From contig CM046332.1 of NCBI GenBank assembly GCA_025403435.1, forward strand, positions 4,847,596-4,911,595: 64,000 nt of DNA, written 5' to 3'. The stretch is from Artocarpus heterophyllus (lineage: Eukaryota; Streptophyta; Magnoliopsida; Rosales; Moraceae). Positions 45,317 to 57,022 of this stretch are shown here, in pieces. The position numbers were made by a program, and so were the translations under genes. A model generated the notes under the pieces. That model did not search any database. It was not told the DNA's origin and worked only from the letters and a program-made list of their open reading frames with translations. Position 1 is the stretch's first letter. Every line of letters begins with the position of its first letter.

Positions 45317-47529
45317 CTTGCCCCCAAAACTTTATGACTTTTAGCAGCTTGCCTTTAAAACTTTTTTCTAAATTCAAAATTTAGGAGACAAGTTATTAAA
45401 AGCCAAAATGTTCAGGGACAGACAACACTGTTTAAAACCCAACATGCTTCAACACAGTTACAAATGCTGAACCAAATGACAGCATTGAAGAAGGTGATTA
45501 GAATATGAAATTGAGCAATCCTATTTAACTCCAATAGGATTATAACTCTGTTATTAACAATAATATGACGCAATCTAAAAAGCACATTACCTAGTAGATT
45601 GTGGCCTATAATTTTATAAATGATAGGGTTAACCTAAGAATGAAAAGCATTTTTCTATAAGATCAGATCATATACAAAGAACTGTTAAGTTCAGAGCTAA
45701 CAGATAGCTCCCATTATCGGACTCTCGATGAAAACGGTTGATACTTAGGTTAGGTACACACAAAGGCTAAGTGGTCTTAGACTTTAGGGCACATGCCCCA
45801 ATAAAATGGATATCACATCAAACATATTTAAACATATATTTTGCTAACTTATTTGCTCTGCTAGTCTTTGCTCTACCCCCAAAATTTATTTGTCCCTCAA
45901 AGGGATCCCTATGATTAAATGCCCTAGGTGCCAAATATCTCTAAACTTGTCCCTGCTTACACGAATTCCATTTTATTTTCTTTACTTCTTTTTATCTTCT
46001 CTCTTTCCTGACGAAGATGTGTTAGAATATGGCTACTTGATATTTTATTTATAGGTTGTTTTAGCCAACAAAAAAACAAAAAAAGAAAAGAAAGATATTT
46101 TCTTTATAGGTTATTATATAGGGATCATTTGTTTCACATACTTGAACAACTCTTTAGATTTAAATCTTTAAAATCCTTTAGATGTTTCCCCCTAAGATTC
46201 ACATCAAATGAATCATTTGAATTTAAGTTTTTAGAGTTCAACTCCCGATGAATTGTTTAAACTCAAATATGTTTGCTACAGTAAAAGTTAAAATTCTCTC
46301 TCCTACATTTAAGTAAAAAAAATCATATCTTTATTTGATATCCAATTGAAACGATTCTTTTTTTCATTGCGTTCCCAATATAGAGAGGAATAAATCAAGA
46401 TACATATATTGCATATTTTTTAGGATCATGAATATTAAGATTTTATTATATTTATTAATAAATTAAAAAAAATTTCTACTGTCTATCCAAACACTAATTT
46501 CAATTTTATTCCCTATTCAGATTAATACATTAAATCACATCCAAACTTCAATTTAGATAGCAATTTAAATTATCAATTCAAATCACATGACTCAAATCAA
46601 AATATCCAAATCAGCACAATTTGAATCTATTTACCAAAGAGCCTAGATTGAAAAGAGTAGCTAGATTCACTCGATTTTTTATTCCGTAAATTCCCTCTAA
46701 ATAGGATCCTAGATTGACTTCATATTTCAAAGAGCCTCGTATCGATTTCATTTAATAAGTTGCTAGTTTTTTAAAAGGGTCATTAAAAGGTTAAGTCTTT
46801 GAATTTTTAGTCCTTTTTTTTTCTTTTTTTTTCTTACAGCTTATTCTAATATTTTATAATAATTTTGATCTTTGACAGTAAAATGGATGAAGGATTTCCA
46901 TAATTAAACAGAGACGGTCACATATCTATATATTTACTAGAAGCCTTAATGAAATAGTTAAACTAAGTGTAAATAATTTTATTTTTTTAGTGAAGAGATC
47001 ATTTTGCAATTAATGTAGCGATTTATGTAAAATTACAAAAATTCATCATCGGATTTTTTTCCTTAAACTTTCAATTACAAAAGTATAAAAAGTAATCTTC
47101 TAGAAAAAAAGGGTCTAGGGATCAAATTGTCGTAATTTCATTCTTGAAGATTGCTAATAATGTTTTTTTCAAATAAAGCCTGTTTCTGTATTGGTCAGCA
47201 GCATGTGTTTAAGGTTACTAAGGGCACATCAAAATGAAAAATACAAAATGCAAATTTGACAATTCAAAATAGTATTCTACCGGTTCGGTATTTTTTTTAC
47301 ACTCTATCAAAGTACTCTCACCATTTAAAATGTGTTGTTTATTTTTACATGATTAGTGAAGATCTAACATTTAAAAACATGTACAACTGATAACATATCC
47401 CACTATTGAAATTTCCTTATTTTCTCATTACAATTGAAATAACGTTTTTTTAGGCATAATAATTCTGTTTCTTTTTAATGAGTAATTATGTTTTTGTAAC
47501 TTCATTAGTAACAATATAGTTGTTCGAGT
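45317..47529. other. Spacer between D and E, no gene recognised
   Basis: About 2.2 kb of AT-rich DNA with T tracts. No frame, RNA gene or LTR end is recognisable. Its right end contributes the CGAGT target copy of element E. Confidence 0.6.
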
Positions 47530-49488
47530 TGTTGGAATTAAAATATGAAACGCAGTGGAAGGAACGGATCGTTGACAAACAAAAATTTTCTGAAAACTTT
47601 GTTCATCGGGAATAGATATATAATTTTAATTATAGAAAGCTTTAGGTAATTTTACAAACCTTTTTGAAGACTATCAGGGTATCCTAGCTTTCCTCTTTGA
47701 TACCACGATCTTCCAATCCAGGCCTCCACACCAATGGAAAGACGAGTGAGCGTCAAACTGCAAGAATGAATTTTCCTCACACTTTTCTAAATCTGCTATG
47801 TACTCAACACATGAGATAGCAGACTTTTTTTTTTTACAGAGAAGAACTCTCAGTTTTTCTCTCTAAGTATTTTGTAAAAATTATGTGAATAATTCTACTG
47901 AGATAACTGTTATCTCTCCTTTTTATATCTGAGCCATTAGTAATTTTACTTTCCCTTTTCCTTTTCTTTTTCTTTCTTTTTTTTTTCTTCTTTCAGAATC
48001 ACGTTAATGTGATTCATATAATATACATATATATATAAGAAAGTTTACGTAAAGTAAACTTTCCTTACTTTTTTTTTTTAATTTAACCGAATCACAATGA
48101 GATTCGGTTAAACACACACACACACACAAATATATATATATATATTAAAGAAAGAAAAGAAGGTGAAACGTAACTTTTACGTTTCCCTTTTTTTTTTGTT
48201 TTATATTAATATATTATAAAACCTTATATATCAAAAGATTTGGTTCAAAACCATATATATATATATATATATATATATTTATTTAAGAATAGATTTTAAA
48301 AATAATCAATTAATTAATTAACTAATGCTCAGTTAAATGTGACAACATTTATCACATTACATTATGTGTCACAGAGAACATTTTTATGTGTCACGTTAAT
48401 AATTCAAGTGTGAAATAATTAATTCAGAATTCAATAATTCCAAACTAAACATGTATAATTCATTCTATGCATAAATCCAATATAGTGTTATAGAGGTGGT
48501 ATTGGGGACCTATGGACCTATAACCCAAGCTCCAATAAATTTGACAATTAATTAAACTCTTTGATTAATGTGCCAAATTTATTAGTTTCAGTATTACTCC
48601 ACCAAAAACCTGAAACTGAACTCTTGAGATTATAGTGAAATTACTCAAAGAAAATTAGCGAGTAGTCCATTGATATAATCATTACATATAAGTCAGTCCT
48701 CCATAAATAGTTCATAATAAGAGGTAGGTTCAATTTCCGTTCACCTCTCTTATTACATCTTTATCCTTGAGTTCCAATAATTCTCTAATGAACAATTAAT
48801 TCATAATCTTATTATGAACGAGCGCTCTACTGTTCAAACCTTGAATTATCACTCAAGAGAACTATTTTTTTAACTTCCATAGGGAAGGAATGGATTCCAT
48901 ATCTGTATAATATTATTCCCAGCCATTTATTACTTTATGTTTCCAAGATGCTAAGTTATAATCTGTGCTTAGACAAATCTTACCATGCAAGTCAAAAAAC
49001 ATAATGCCATAAATAGGAGTCTAATAAATACTCAAGATTAAGACTGTCAAATATATGATCATCATAGTGACAAATTTGAATACTCTATTTGTAACGAATG
49101 ATTATTAGATATTCATAATTTATCTGGTCTAGTCCTATATAATCTCATTATATAAAGTACCTCCAATCCATTGTCTCTACATTAATAGTCCGGATAATGA
49201 CTATTTCATTTTAGATGAGATTGGACCGTACTTGTAATTTTTAATTAAAGATCCCAAAACTTTAATTAATTATTATGGATTATTTAGATTATTATCTATA
49301 AATTTTATCCCTAAGCAAATAACACTTATATGCTAAATTTATAGTCACATAAATAATCATGGAATGTTCTTGATGTTTATAAATGTATTCATAATACATA
49401 TAATCAACCAAAATAATAATAAATGTCATTTTATTTATTTATTAACAATATGTACAATGTCACAGCTTTTAGGGCACCAAACCCAACA
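47530..49488 (-). repeat. Element E 3' LTR
   Basis: About 1959 bp. The minus strand starts TGTTGGGTTTGG and ends AATTCCAACA. The minus-strand TATA box is at about 47919-47927. Confidence 0.95.
47996..48185 (-). promoter_or_regulatory. Promoter-proximal palindrome cluster, element E 3' LTR
   Basis: Four perfect inverted repeats, in plus-strand form: GAATCAC/GTGATTC (47996-48015), GAAAGTTTAC/GTAAACTTTC (48039-48063), TTTAACCGAATC/GATTCGGTTAAA (48082-48112) and GAAACGTAA/TTACGTTTC (48165-48185). They are separated by TA and CA microsatellites and lie upstream of the TATA box. Element D has different palindromes at these positions. Confidence 0.85.
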
Positions 49489-49502
49489 ATCTCCCACTTG
49501 CC
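49489..49502 (-). promoter_or_regulatory. Element E polypurine tract
   Basis: The minus strand GGCAAGTGGGAGAT lies directly before the 3' LTR. Confidence 0.85.
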
Positions 49503-51300
49503 CTAAAGCAGGTGAGACATGTCTCTAAGACCTAAGCCTTCCAAGTGTCCCTCAAAGCTCTTTGCAGGTAACGTCTTGATGAAAGGGTCGGCAAGGTTGC
49601 TTTCCGACGCTATCTTCACAACTTCCACATCGCCTCGATGCACTATCTCTCTAATCAAATGATATTTTCTTCCTATATGCTTTCCTCTTTTGTGGCTTCT
49701 AGGTTCTCTTGAATTTGCCACTATACCACTGTTATCACAATACAGTGTGAGTGGTTTATCCATGCCTGGAACTACTTCCAAATCATTTAAGAACTTACGG
49801 AGCCAAACAGCTTCTTTAGTTGCTACACAAGCAGCCACATATTCTGCTTCCATAGTTGAATCAGCAATACAAGATTATTTAATGCTTCTCCAAACTATAG
49901 CTCCACCACCAAAAGTAAACACTGATCCAGACGTAGATTTATGTGTGTCTTTGTCTGATTGAAAATCAAAATCAGTTTATCCAATGGGAATCAAATTCTC
50001 ACCAGAATAAACTAGCATATAGTTTCTCGTTCTCCTAAGATACTTGAGAATATGTTAATCACTACCCAATGATCTAATCCTGGGTTGGATTGTTACCGAC
50101 TGACTATACCCATCACATAGCAAATGTCAGGTCTTGTACACAACATGGCATACATTAGACTTCCTACTGCAGATGCATAGGGTACCCGTCTCATATTTTC
50201 TTCCTCTTGAGGTGTCTTAGGACACTGTTCTTTTCAAAGATAAACTCCATGACGTGTAGGCAAATTACCTTTCTTAGAGTTTTGCATCGAAAATCTGATA
50301 AGCACCTTATCGATATACGATGCCTGAGACAGCGCCAACAGTTTGTTCTTGCGATCTCTTATGAGTTGGATTCCAAGAACATAACTTGCTTCTCCTAAAT
50401 CTTTCATTTAGAAATTGTTGGCGAGCCATTTCTTTACATCAGATAATACGCCTATATCATTCCCAATGAGTAGGATATCATCTACATAAAGAACCAAGAA
50501 GACCACCTTCTTATCTTTGATGTACTTGTAAACACAAGGTTCATCAATATTTTGATCGAAACCATAAAATTTGATCGCTTCATCAAATCTCAAGTTCTAA
50601 GATCTTGAAGCTTGCTTGAGTCCATAGATGGACATCTACAACTTGCAAACTTTTTGCTCTTGACCTTTGACTACAAACCCTTCTGGTTGCACCATATAGA
50701 TGCTTTCCTCAAGATAGCCATTCAAACAGGCAGTCTTGACATCCATTTGCCATATGTCATAATCAAGACAAGTAGCAATGGATAAAAGAATCCGAATGGA
50801 TTTAAGCATAGCTATAGGTGAGAAAGTTTCTTCATAGTCAACTCCCTCCTTTTGGGTATAACCCTTTGCCACAAGCCTAGCTTTGAAAGTCTCAACTTTC
50901 CCATCCACTCCTCTTTTCTTCTTGTAAATCCATTTGCACCCTATAGGCTTTATCCCTTCAAGTAGGTCTACAAGATCCTAGACTGAATTGGAGTACATGG
51001 ACTCCATTTCAAGGTTCATAGCCTCTAGCCATTTTTCCTTCTCAGAAACTTCCATTGCATCACAATATGTCAATGGATCATCTTCACCATTATCAAAGAT
51101 AGCAACATTTGCTTCTCCAAGTTCCCTATAGCGAGCAGGTGGTCTCACAACCCTCCCACTACGTCGAGGTGGTATGAGTTTTTGATAGGGAGATGTGGTC
51201 TCCTCATTTTGTCCTTCGACAACAGTTGTCGGTTGTGGTCTGATCTGATCAGAAAGTAACTCTTCAAGTACAACTTTGCTACAAGGTTTATAGTTTGTCA
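49503..51300 (-). pseudogene. Element E reverse transcriptase and RNase H (broken)
   Basis: The RT N-terminus (50636-50908) has AKGYTQKEGVDYEETFSPIA and MDVKTACLNGYLEE. After a stop, YGLKQASRS precedes another stop. The box VLYVDDILLIGN (50408-50593) is intact. More stops follow in the connection and RNase H (around 50000-50270). The C-terminus (49503-49853) is open with MEAEYVAACVATKEAVW, YCDNSGIVANSREP and NLADPFIKTLPA. It aligns throughout with the open frame of D. Confidence 0.92.
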
Positions 51301-52560
51301 TATAATCATTCTCGAGAAAAGTGGCATTTGTCGATACAAGTACTTTCTTTTCCTATGGACTATTAAACAAACCTCCCCTCGTTCCCTTTGGGTATCCCAC
51401 AAATAAGCATACTTCAGAACATGGTTCCAACTTCCCGGTCTTTCCTTTCAGCACATGTGCTGGACACCCCCATATACGGATATGTTGCATACTAGGTTTG
51501 CGACCATTCCATGACTCTAAAGGTGTTTTTGAAATAGACTTAGATGGAACTATGTTTAGAAGATATACTGTAGTTTGTAGTGCATATCCCCAAAATGAAG
51601 TGGGTAACGATGAGTAGCTGAGCATGGATCTCACCATATCAAGCAACGTTCAATTTCTTCTCTCTGCAACACCATTTTGTTGTAGTGTTCCAGGTGCGGT
51701 GAGTTGTGATAGAATACAATGTTCTATCATTTAATCCTTGAATTTAGTATCAAGGTGTTCTCCTCCTCGATCAGATCAAAGACTCTTCACCATCTTTCCT
51801 AATTGCTTTTCAGCTTCCGTTTGGAATTCTTTGAACTTTCCAAAAGTTTCAGATTTCCTTTGCATTAGGTATATGTAACCATACCTTGAATAATCGTCAA
51901 TAAATGTGACGAAATATTCGTAACCACCACGTGCTTGTACATTCAATGGACCAAAGACGTCTGAATGTATTAGCTCAAGTGGTTCCTTGGCCCTTTAGCC
52001 TTTTGCTGAGAAAGACCTCTTAGTCATTTTACCTTCAAGACAAGATTCACAAACTGGTAGAAAACTAACTTTTAGCTCTTTTAAAGGACCTTCTTTTACC
52101 AGTCTGTTAATTCTATCAAGGTTAACGTGACCTAATCTAAGATGCCATAGGTATGTATCATTATTAGAAGAAATCTTTTGCTTCTTGGGTTTTGGTTGTT
52201 CAACTTTGAACATTTCGGTATTGAGCAGTGATTTTTCATTGGGCCTTAAAGTGTAAAGCCCATTGTCCAGATGCGCAGAACAAATATTCAAACCATTTCT
52301 AGAAATATTAACATAATTATTATTAAAAGAAACATTAAACATTTGTTCAAACAACCTGGAAACAGAAATCAAATTTCTACGAAAAGAAGGAATGTAATAA
52401 ACATTGTCCAAAATTAAAAACTTATTTCTAAAATAAAGTTTAACAACTCCCACTGCTCTTACCGAAACAACCTCTCATGTTCCCACTCTCATCGTTTGTT
52501 CCCCATCGGCAAGCTCCCTTGAAGAACTAAGCATCTGCAAAGAAGAACAAACATGGTTAG
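51301..52560 (-). pseudogene. Element E integrase and protease end (broken)
   Basis: The pre-integrase part (51995-52453) has TYLWHLRLGHVNLDRIN and CESCLEGKMTKRSFS, then a stop. The core shows the same TGA (plus-strand 51776-51778) at the Arg of LRSDRGGE as elements A and D. It is followed by SDRGGEHLDTKFKD and further stops. The C-terminus (51353-51646) reads [20 protein letters not shown] and [15 protein letters not shown]. Confidence 0.9.
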
Positions 52561-53491
52561 TTGCCCCTGAATCAATTATCCAAGGTGAAGTATCATCTTC
52601 AACTAAACAAGCTTCTAAAATGATTAAATTTGATTTACCGTTGTTCTTCTTTTCTTTGAGCTCTTGAAGATACTTCTTGCAGTTTCTCTTCCAGTGCCCA
52701 ACTACGCTGCAGTGGAAACATTTTCCTTTAGGCTTCTTTTGGTTTGAGCTCTTTTTGTTGTTGTTGCTTTTGTTCTTCTTAGGTTGCCCTCCATTCTTAG
52801 ACTTACCACTTCTTTCAGTCCCCTTCCTCTTCTTATTCTTTTGAGCAGAAGAGGAGGGTTAAGCTTCTGCAACATTTGCCTTAGCTTCTTTAGTCTTTTC
52901 TTTCGAAATAGACTCGAAGGTTTGAAGCTTATTAAGCAACTTAGTCATGTTATATTTCAGCTTGTTTATGAAATAGTTGCTTTTGAACTGAAGGAACGCA
53001 GGAGAAAGGGTTTCCAAAATCATCCCCACCTGTGTGGCTTCATCTATCATAGCCCCGTTGACCTCGGCCTCATGGAGATAGTTAACCATGTTGAGAACAT
53101 GTTCTCAAACCGAAATCCCTGCCTTCATTTTTGCATTCATTACTACCTTAACGGCTTCGTGGCGTGCCTTTTCAGAAGGTTTACCAACCATGTCTTGTGG
53201 AGACTGCATTATCTCATAAGCGGTCTCCATACTTTCGTGCTTCATCCTAAGCACGTCAAACATGCCAGCCAAAAGAAAACAACGGGCCTTATTGTTCGCC
53301 TCAATCCAACGATCATATGCTTCCTGTACATTATGATGAGCATTAGTAGCAGGCTCTAGAGGACATTCCTCCCTTAGGACGAACTTGTAACTTTCGCAAA
53401 TTAGTACAATGTTCATGTTACTCTTCCACTTGACAAAATTATCTCTGGTTAATTTTTCAGTTGAGAGAATAGCGATGATTGGATTAAACAT
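52561..53491 (-). pseudogene. Element E Gag and protease start (broken)
   Basis: The ATG at 53491 begins MFNPIIAILSTEKLTRDNF. The Gag frame is free of the 1-bp loss seen in D, and runs to KAGISV before a stop. It resumes (52859-53089) with MVNYLHEAEVNGAMIDEAT, and stops again at EAEA. The zinc knuckle CFHCSVVGHWKRNC keeps all four metal ligands. The protease box WIIDSGATNHVC lies at the left end. Confidence 0.92.
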
Positions 53492-55029
53492 TGTTGTTGT
53501 AATAAATAAATAAAATAGCATAAATTAAAATGGTTGCGTAAACATCATAAATATATGTTTTGGAATAGTAAACGTGATGCATGATGCACAAAAATATTTT
53601 ACTAATTCCACGATTATTCAATTTTAATAAATAAAGTGTCGCCGTAGGGTAGGTCAATTTATTTATGAATTGAATTGAGACATTCTCGTTTAATAAATAT
53701 ATTCAAAATATCTCATATTTTCTATATTTATTAATAACCATTTATTTTGGTCAAGATATAATTAACAATTTAATTATGTCTTTATGAGTGTAACCCACTA
53801 TTTTAGATTTTAACAACTTAACTCAAAATTGCAACCGTAGGGTAGCTCAATTTTGAAATGCATTATAAAATCCTATCTCAAGGAAGCCAACCTTGATATT
53901 GATTTAAATGGACACCCTCCGTAGGGAGGACGAAATCAAAGCGTCGCGAGGCGCCACCTAAATCTCACGGTGTTGTACTAAGAGTGAAGACCACAGGTTA
54001 TATTGTCATATTACCTTCTCCCACTCATTATTTTAAAAGATGTGTTTTATCTTATAAAACATCATATGTTTCATTATTCTAGTAGATAAAAACAATTTTT
54101 AATTACTAGATTATATTATGTGTTAATAGAATCTCATTCTATTTACACTTAAATAAATTACCAGATTTTCTAAAAATCTAAATTTATTATGAATTGTCTA
54201 AGTTACCGAATATTAAACAATTTAAAATTAGATAACTTAGAATTTATGTGAATTTTACCAAGTCTTAACTATTAAAACTAAATTCACATTATTTGGTTGA
54301 TTAATAAATTAAGATTCTACAGAACCAACCCAATTAATTTAATCTCATTAAATTAATGCTAACACATATTAAATCATTTTATAAACTCCTTTATAAAAAA
54401 TAATATGCTAAGTGTATGCATGTTATGTTACAATAACTATAAGTGGGCACTTTCCTAGATGACATGTTATCATGCATGAACATGTTATCACAATCATCAC
54501 ATGAAAATAAACAATGAATTTTTGACCGGGTCCTTTTGGATAATTAAAATTACAGGGGTCTTCTTGTAATTTATACCTAATTCCCTGCTCCAATTTTACA
54601 GTCTTCATCAAGTGGTTTATTGTGTAAGAATTTGTTGGATTACCTTTGAAATTTGATAGGCCCAAAGTTCTCAACTAGGCCAAAAAATCCAATGGACATC
54701 TTTTCTTCATCGCCCCACGTGTAGCAAGTGAAAGAGAGTAGAGAAGAAAAAAAAGAAAAAAAATAATAATAATAATAAATTACAAAAATCCTATACCCCT
54801 TTATGGGTTTACACAGATTGATCTAATCAAACTGAAAATAAAATTATTAATCCAAAAGGACCATATAATTAACGACCAAAAATCCATTCATTAAACAACC
54901 ATTCATCACATGAATAAAAATTAACAAAGATACAAAGTGCCCACAAACATACATCAAAAACATCATATTATCAAAATAAAATCATGTTTAATTAAAATTA
55001 TATATGCTATAACCCGCTCTGATGCCATT
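53492..55029 (-). other. Element E leader with hairpin chain and primer-binding site
   Basis: The PBS is TGGCATCAGAGC on the minus strand (55016-55027). The leader repeats the D hairpins in order, including all three CCCTACGG loops (plus-strand CCGTAGGG at 53642, 53835 and 53919) and the GAG-loop stems (near 54340 and 54130). Confidence 0.85.
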
Positions 55030-56982
55030 TGTTGGAATTAAAATATGAAACGCAGCGGAAGGAACGGATCGTTGACAAACAAAAATTTTCTGAAAACTTT
55101 GTTCATCGGGAATAGATATATAATTTTAATTATAGAAAGCTTTAGGTAATTTTACAAACCTTTTTGAAGACTATCAGGGTATCCTAGCTTTCCTCTTTAA
55201 CACCACGATCTTCCAATCTAGGCCTTCACACCAATGGAAAGACGAGTGGGCGTCAAACTGCAATAATGAATTTTCCTCACACTTTTCTAAATCTACTATG
55301 TACTCAACACATGAGATAGCAGACTTTTTTTTTTTTACAGAGAAGAACTCTCAGTTTTTCTCTCTAAGTATTTTGTAAAAATTATGTGAATAATTCTACT
55401 GAGATAACTATTATCTCTCTTTTTTATATCTAAGCCATTAGTAATTTTACTTTCCCTTTTCCTTTTCTTTTTCTTTCTTTTTTTTTTCTTCTTTCTGAAT
55501 CACGTTAATGTGATTCATATAATATATATATATATAAGGAAAGTTTACGTAAAGTAAACTTTCCTTCCTTTCTTTTTTTTTAATTTAACCGAATCACACA
55601 CACACACACACACACAGATATATATATATATATATTAAAGAAAGAAAAGAAGGTGAAACGTAACTTTTACGTTTCCCTTTTTTTTTGTTTTATATTAATA
55701 TATATATATTAATATATTATAAAATCTTATATATAAAAAGATTTGGTTCAAAACCATATATATATATATACATTTATTTAAGAATAGATTTTAAAAATAA
55801 TCAATTAATTAATTAACTAATGCTCAGTTAAATGTGACAACATTTATCACATTTCATTATGTGTCACAGAGAATATTTTTGTATGTCACGTTAATAATTC
55901 AAGTATGAAATAATTAATTCAGACTTCAATAATTCCAAACTAAACATGCATAATTCATTCTCTGCATAAATCCAGTATAGTGTTACAGCGGTGGTATTGG
56001 GGACCTATGAACCTATAACCCAAGCTCCAATAAATTTGACAATTAATTAAACTCTTTGATTAATGTGTCAAATTTATTAGTTTTGGTATTACTCTACTAA
56101 AAACCTGAAACTGAACTCTTGAGATTATAGTGAAATTACTCAAAGAAAATTAGCAAGTAGTACATTGATATAATCATTGCATATAATTCAGTCCTCCATA
56201 AATAGTTCATAATAAGAGCTAGGTTCAATTTCCATTCACCTCTCTTATTACATCTTTATCCTTGAGTTCCAATAATTCTCTAATGAATAATTAATTCATA
56301 ATCTTATTATGAACGAGCGCTCTACTGTTCAAACCTTGAATTATCACTCAAGAGAACTATTTTTCTAACTTCCATAGGGAAGGAATGGATTCCATATCTG
56401 TATAACATTATTCCCAGCCATTTATTACTTTATGTTTCCAAGATGCTAAGTTATAATCTGTGCTTAGACAAATCTTACCATGCAAGTCAAAAAAATAATG
56501 TTATAAATAGGAGTCTAATAAATACTCAGGATTAAGACTGTCAAATATATGATTATCATAGTGATAAATTTGAATACTCTATTTGTAACGGATGATTATT
56601 AGAGATTCATAATTTATCTGGTCCAGTCCTATATAATCTCATTATATAAAGTACCTCCAATCCAATGTCTCTACATTAATAGTCCGGATAATGACTATTT
56701 CATTTTAGATGAGATTGGACCGTACTTGTAAGTTTAAATTAAAGATCCCAAAACTTTAATTAATTATTACAGACTATTTAGATTATTATCTATAAATTTT
56801 ATCCCTAAGCAAATAACACTTATATGCTAAATTTATAGTCACATAAATAATCATGGAATTTTCTTGATGTTTATGAATGTATTCATAATACATATAATCA
56901 ACCAAAATAATAATAAATGTCATTTTATTTATTTATTAACAATATGTATAATGTCACAGCTTTTAGGGCACCAAACCTAACA
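55030..56982 (-). repeat. Element E 5' LTR
   Basis: About 1953 bp, bounded by the PBS and the CGAGT target copy. Palindromes TGAATCAC/GTGATTCA (55496-55517), GGAAAGTTTAC/GTAAACTTTCC (55538-55564) and GAAACGTAA/TTACGTTTC (55665-55685) are kept. The TTTAACCGAATC palindrome lost one arm to a CA repeat (about 55580-55616). Confidence 0.95.
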
Positions 56983-57022
56983 CGAGTAACGTTAATAATA
57001 TACAATCATGCGTGCATGGTAT

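Larger units (their letters stand above)
47530..56982 (-). mobile_element. Element E: full-length Ty1/copia element (same family as D), minus strand
   Basis: LTRs at 47530-49488 (3') and 55030-56982 (5'), with a perfect target duplication CGAGT at 47525-47529 and 56983-56987. The order on the minus strand is PBS (55016-55027), leader, gag from 53491, protease, integrase, RT, RNase H to 49503, and a polypurine tract (49489-49502). Stops are scattered through gag, integrase, RT and RNase H. The part of its LTR upstream of the TATA box belongs to a different subtype from D. Confidence 0.95.

Noticed and set aside
41118..51617. Open frames antisense to copia pol at 41118-41354, 42890-43162, 49690-49962 and 51321-51617
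   Set aside because: They are shadows of integrase and RNase H codons on the other strand, repeated in D and E because the elements are homologous.
52784..53359. 191-codon plus-strand frame opposite element E Gag
   Set aside because: It is the complement of the Lys-rich Gag region and has no independent domain. The same antisense frame appears in D (39634-40158).
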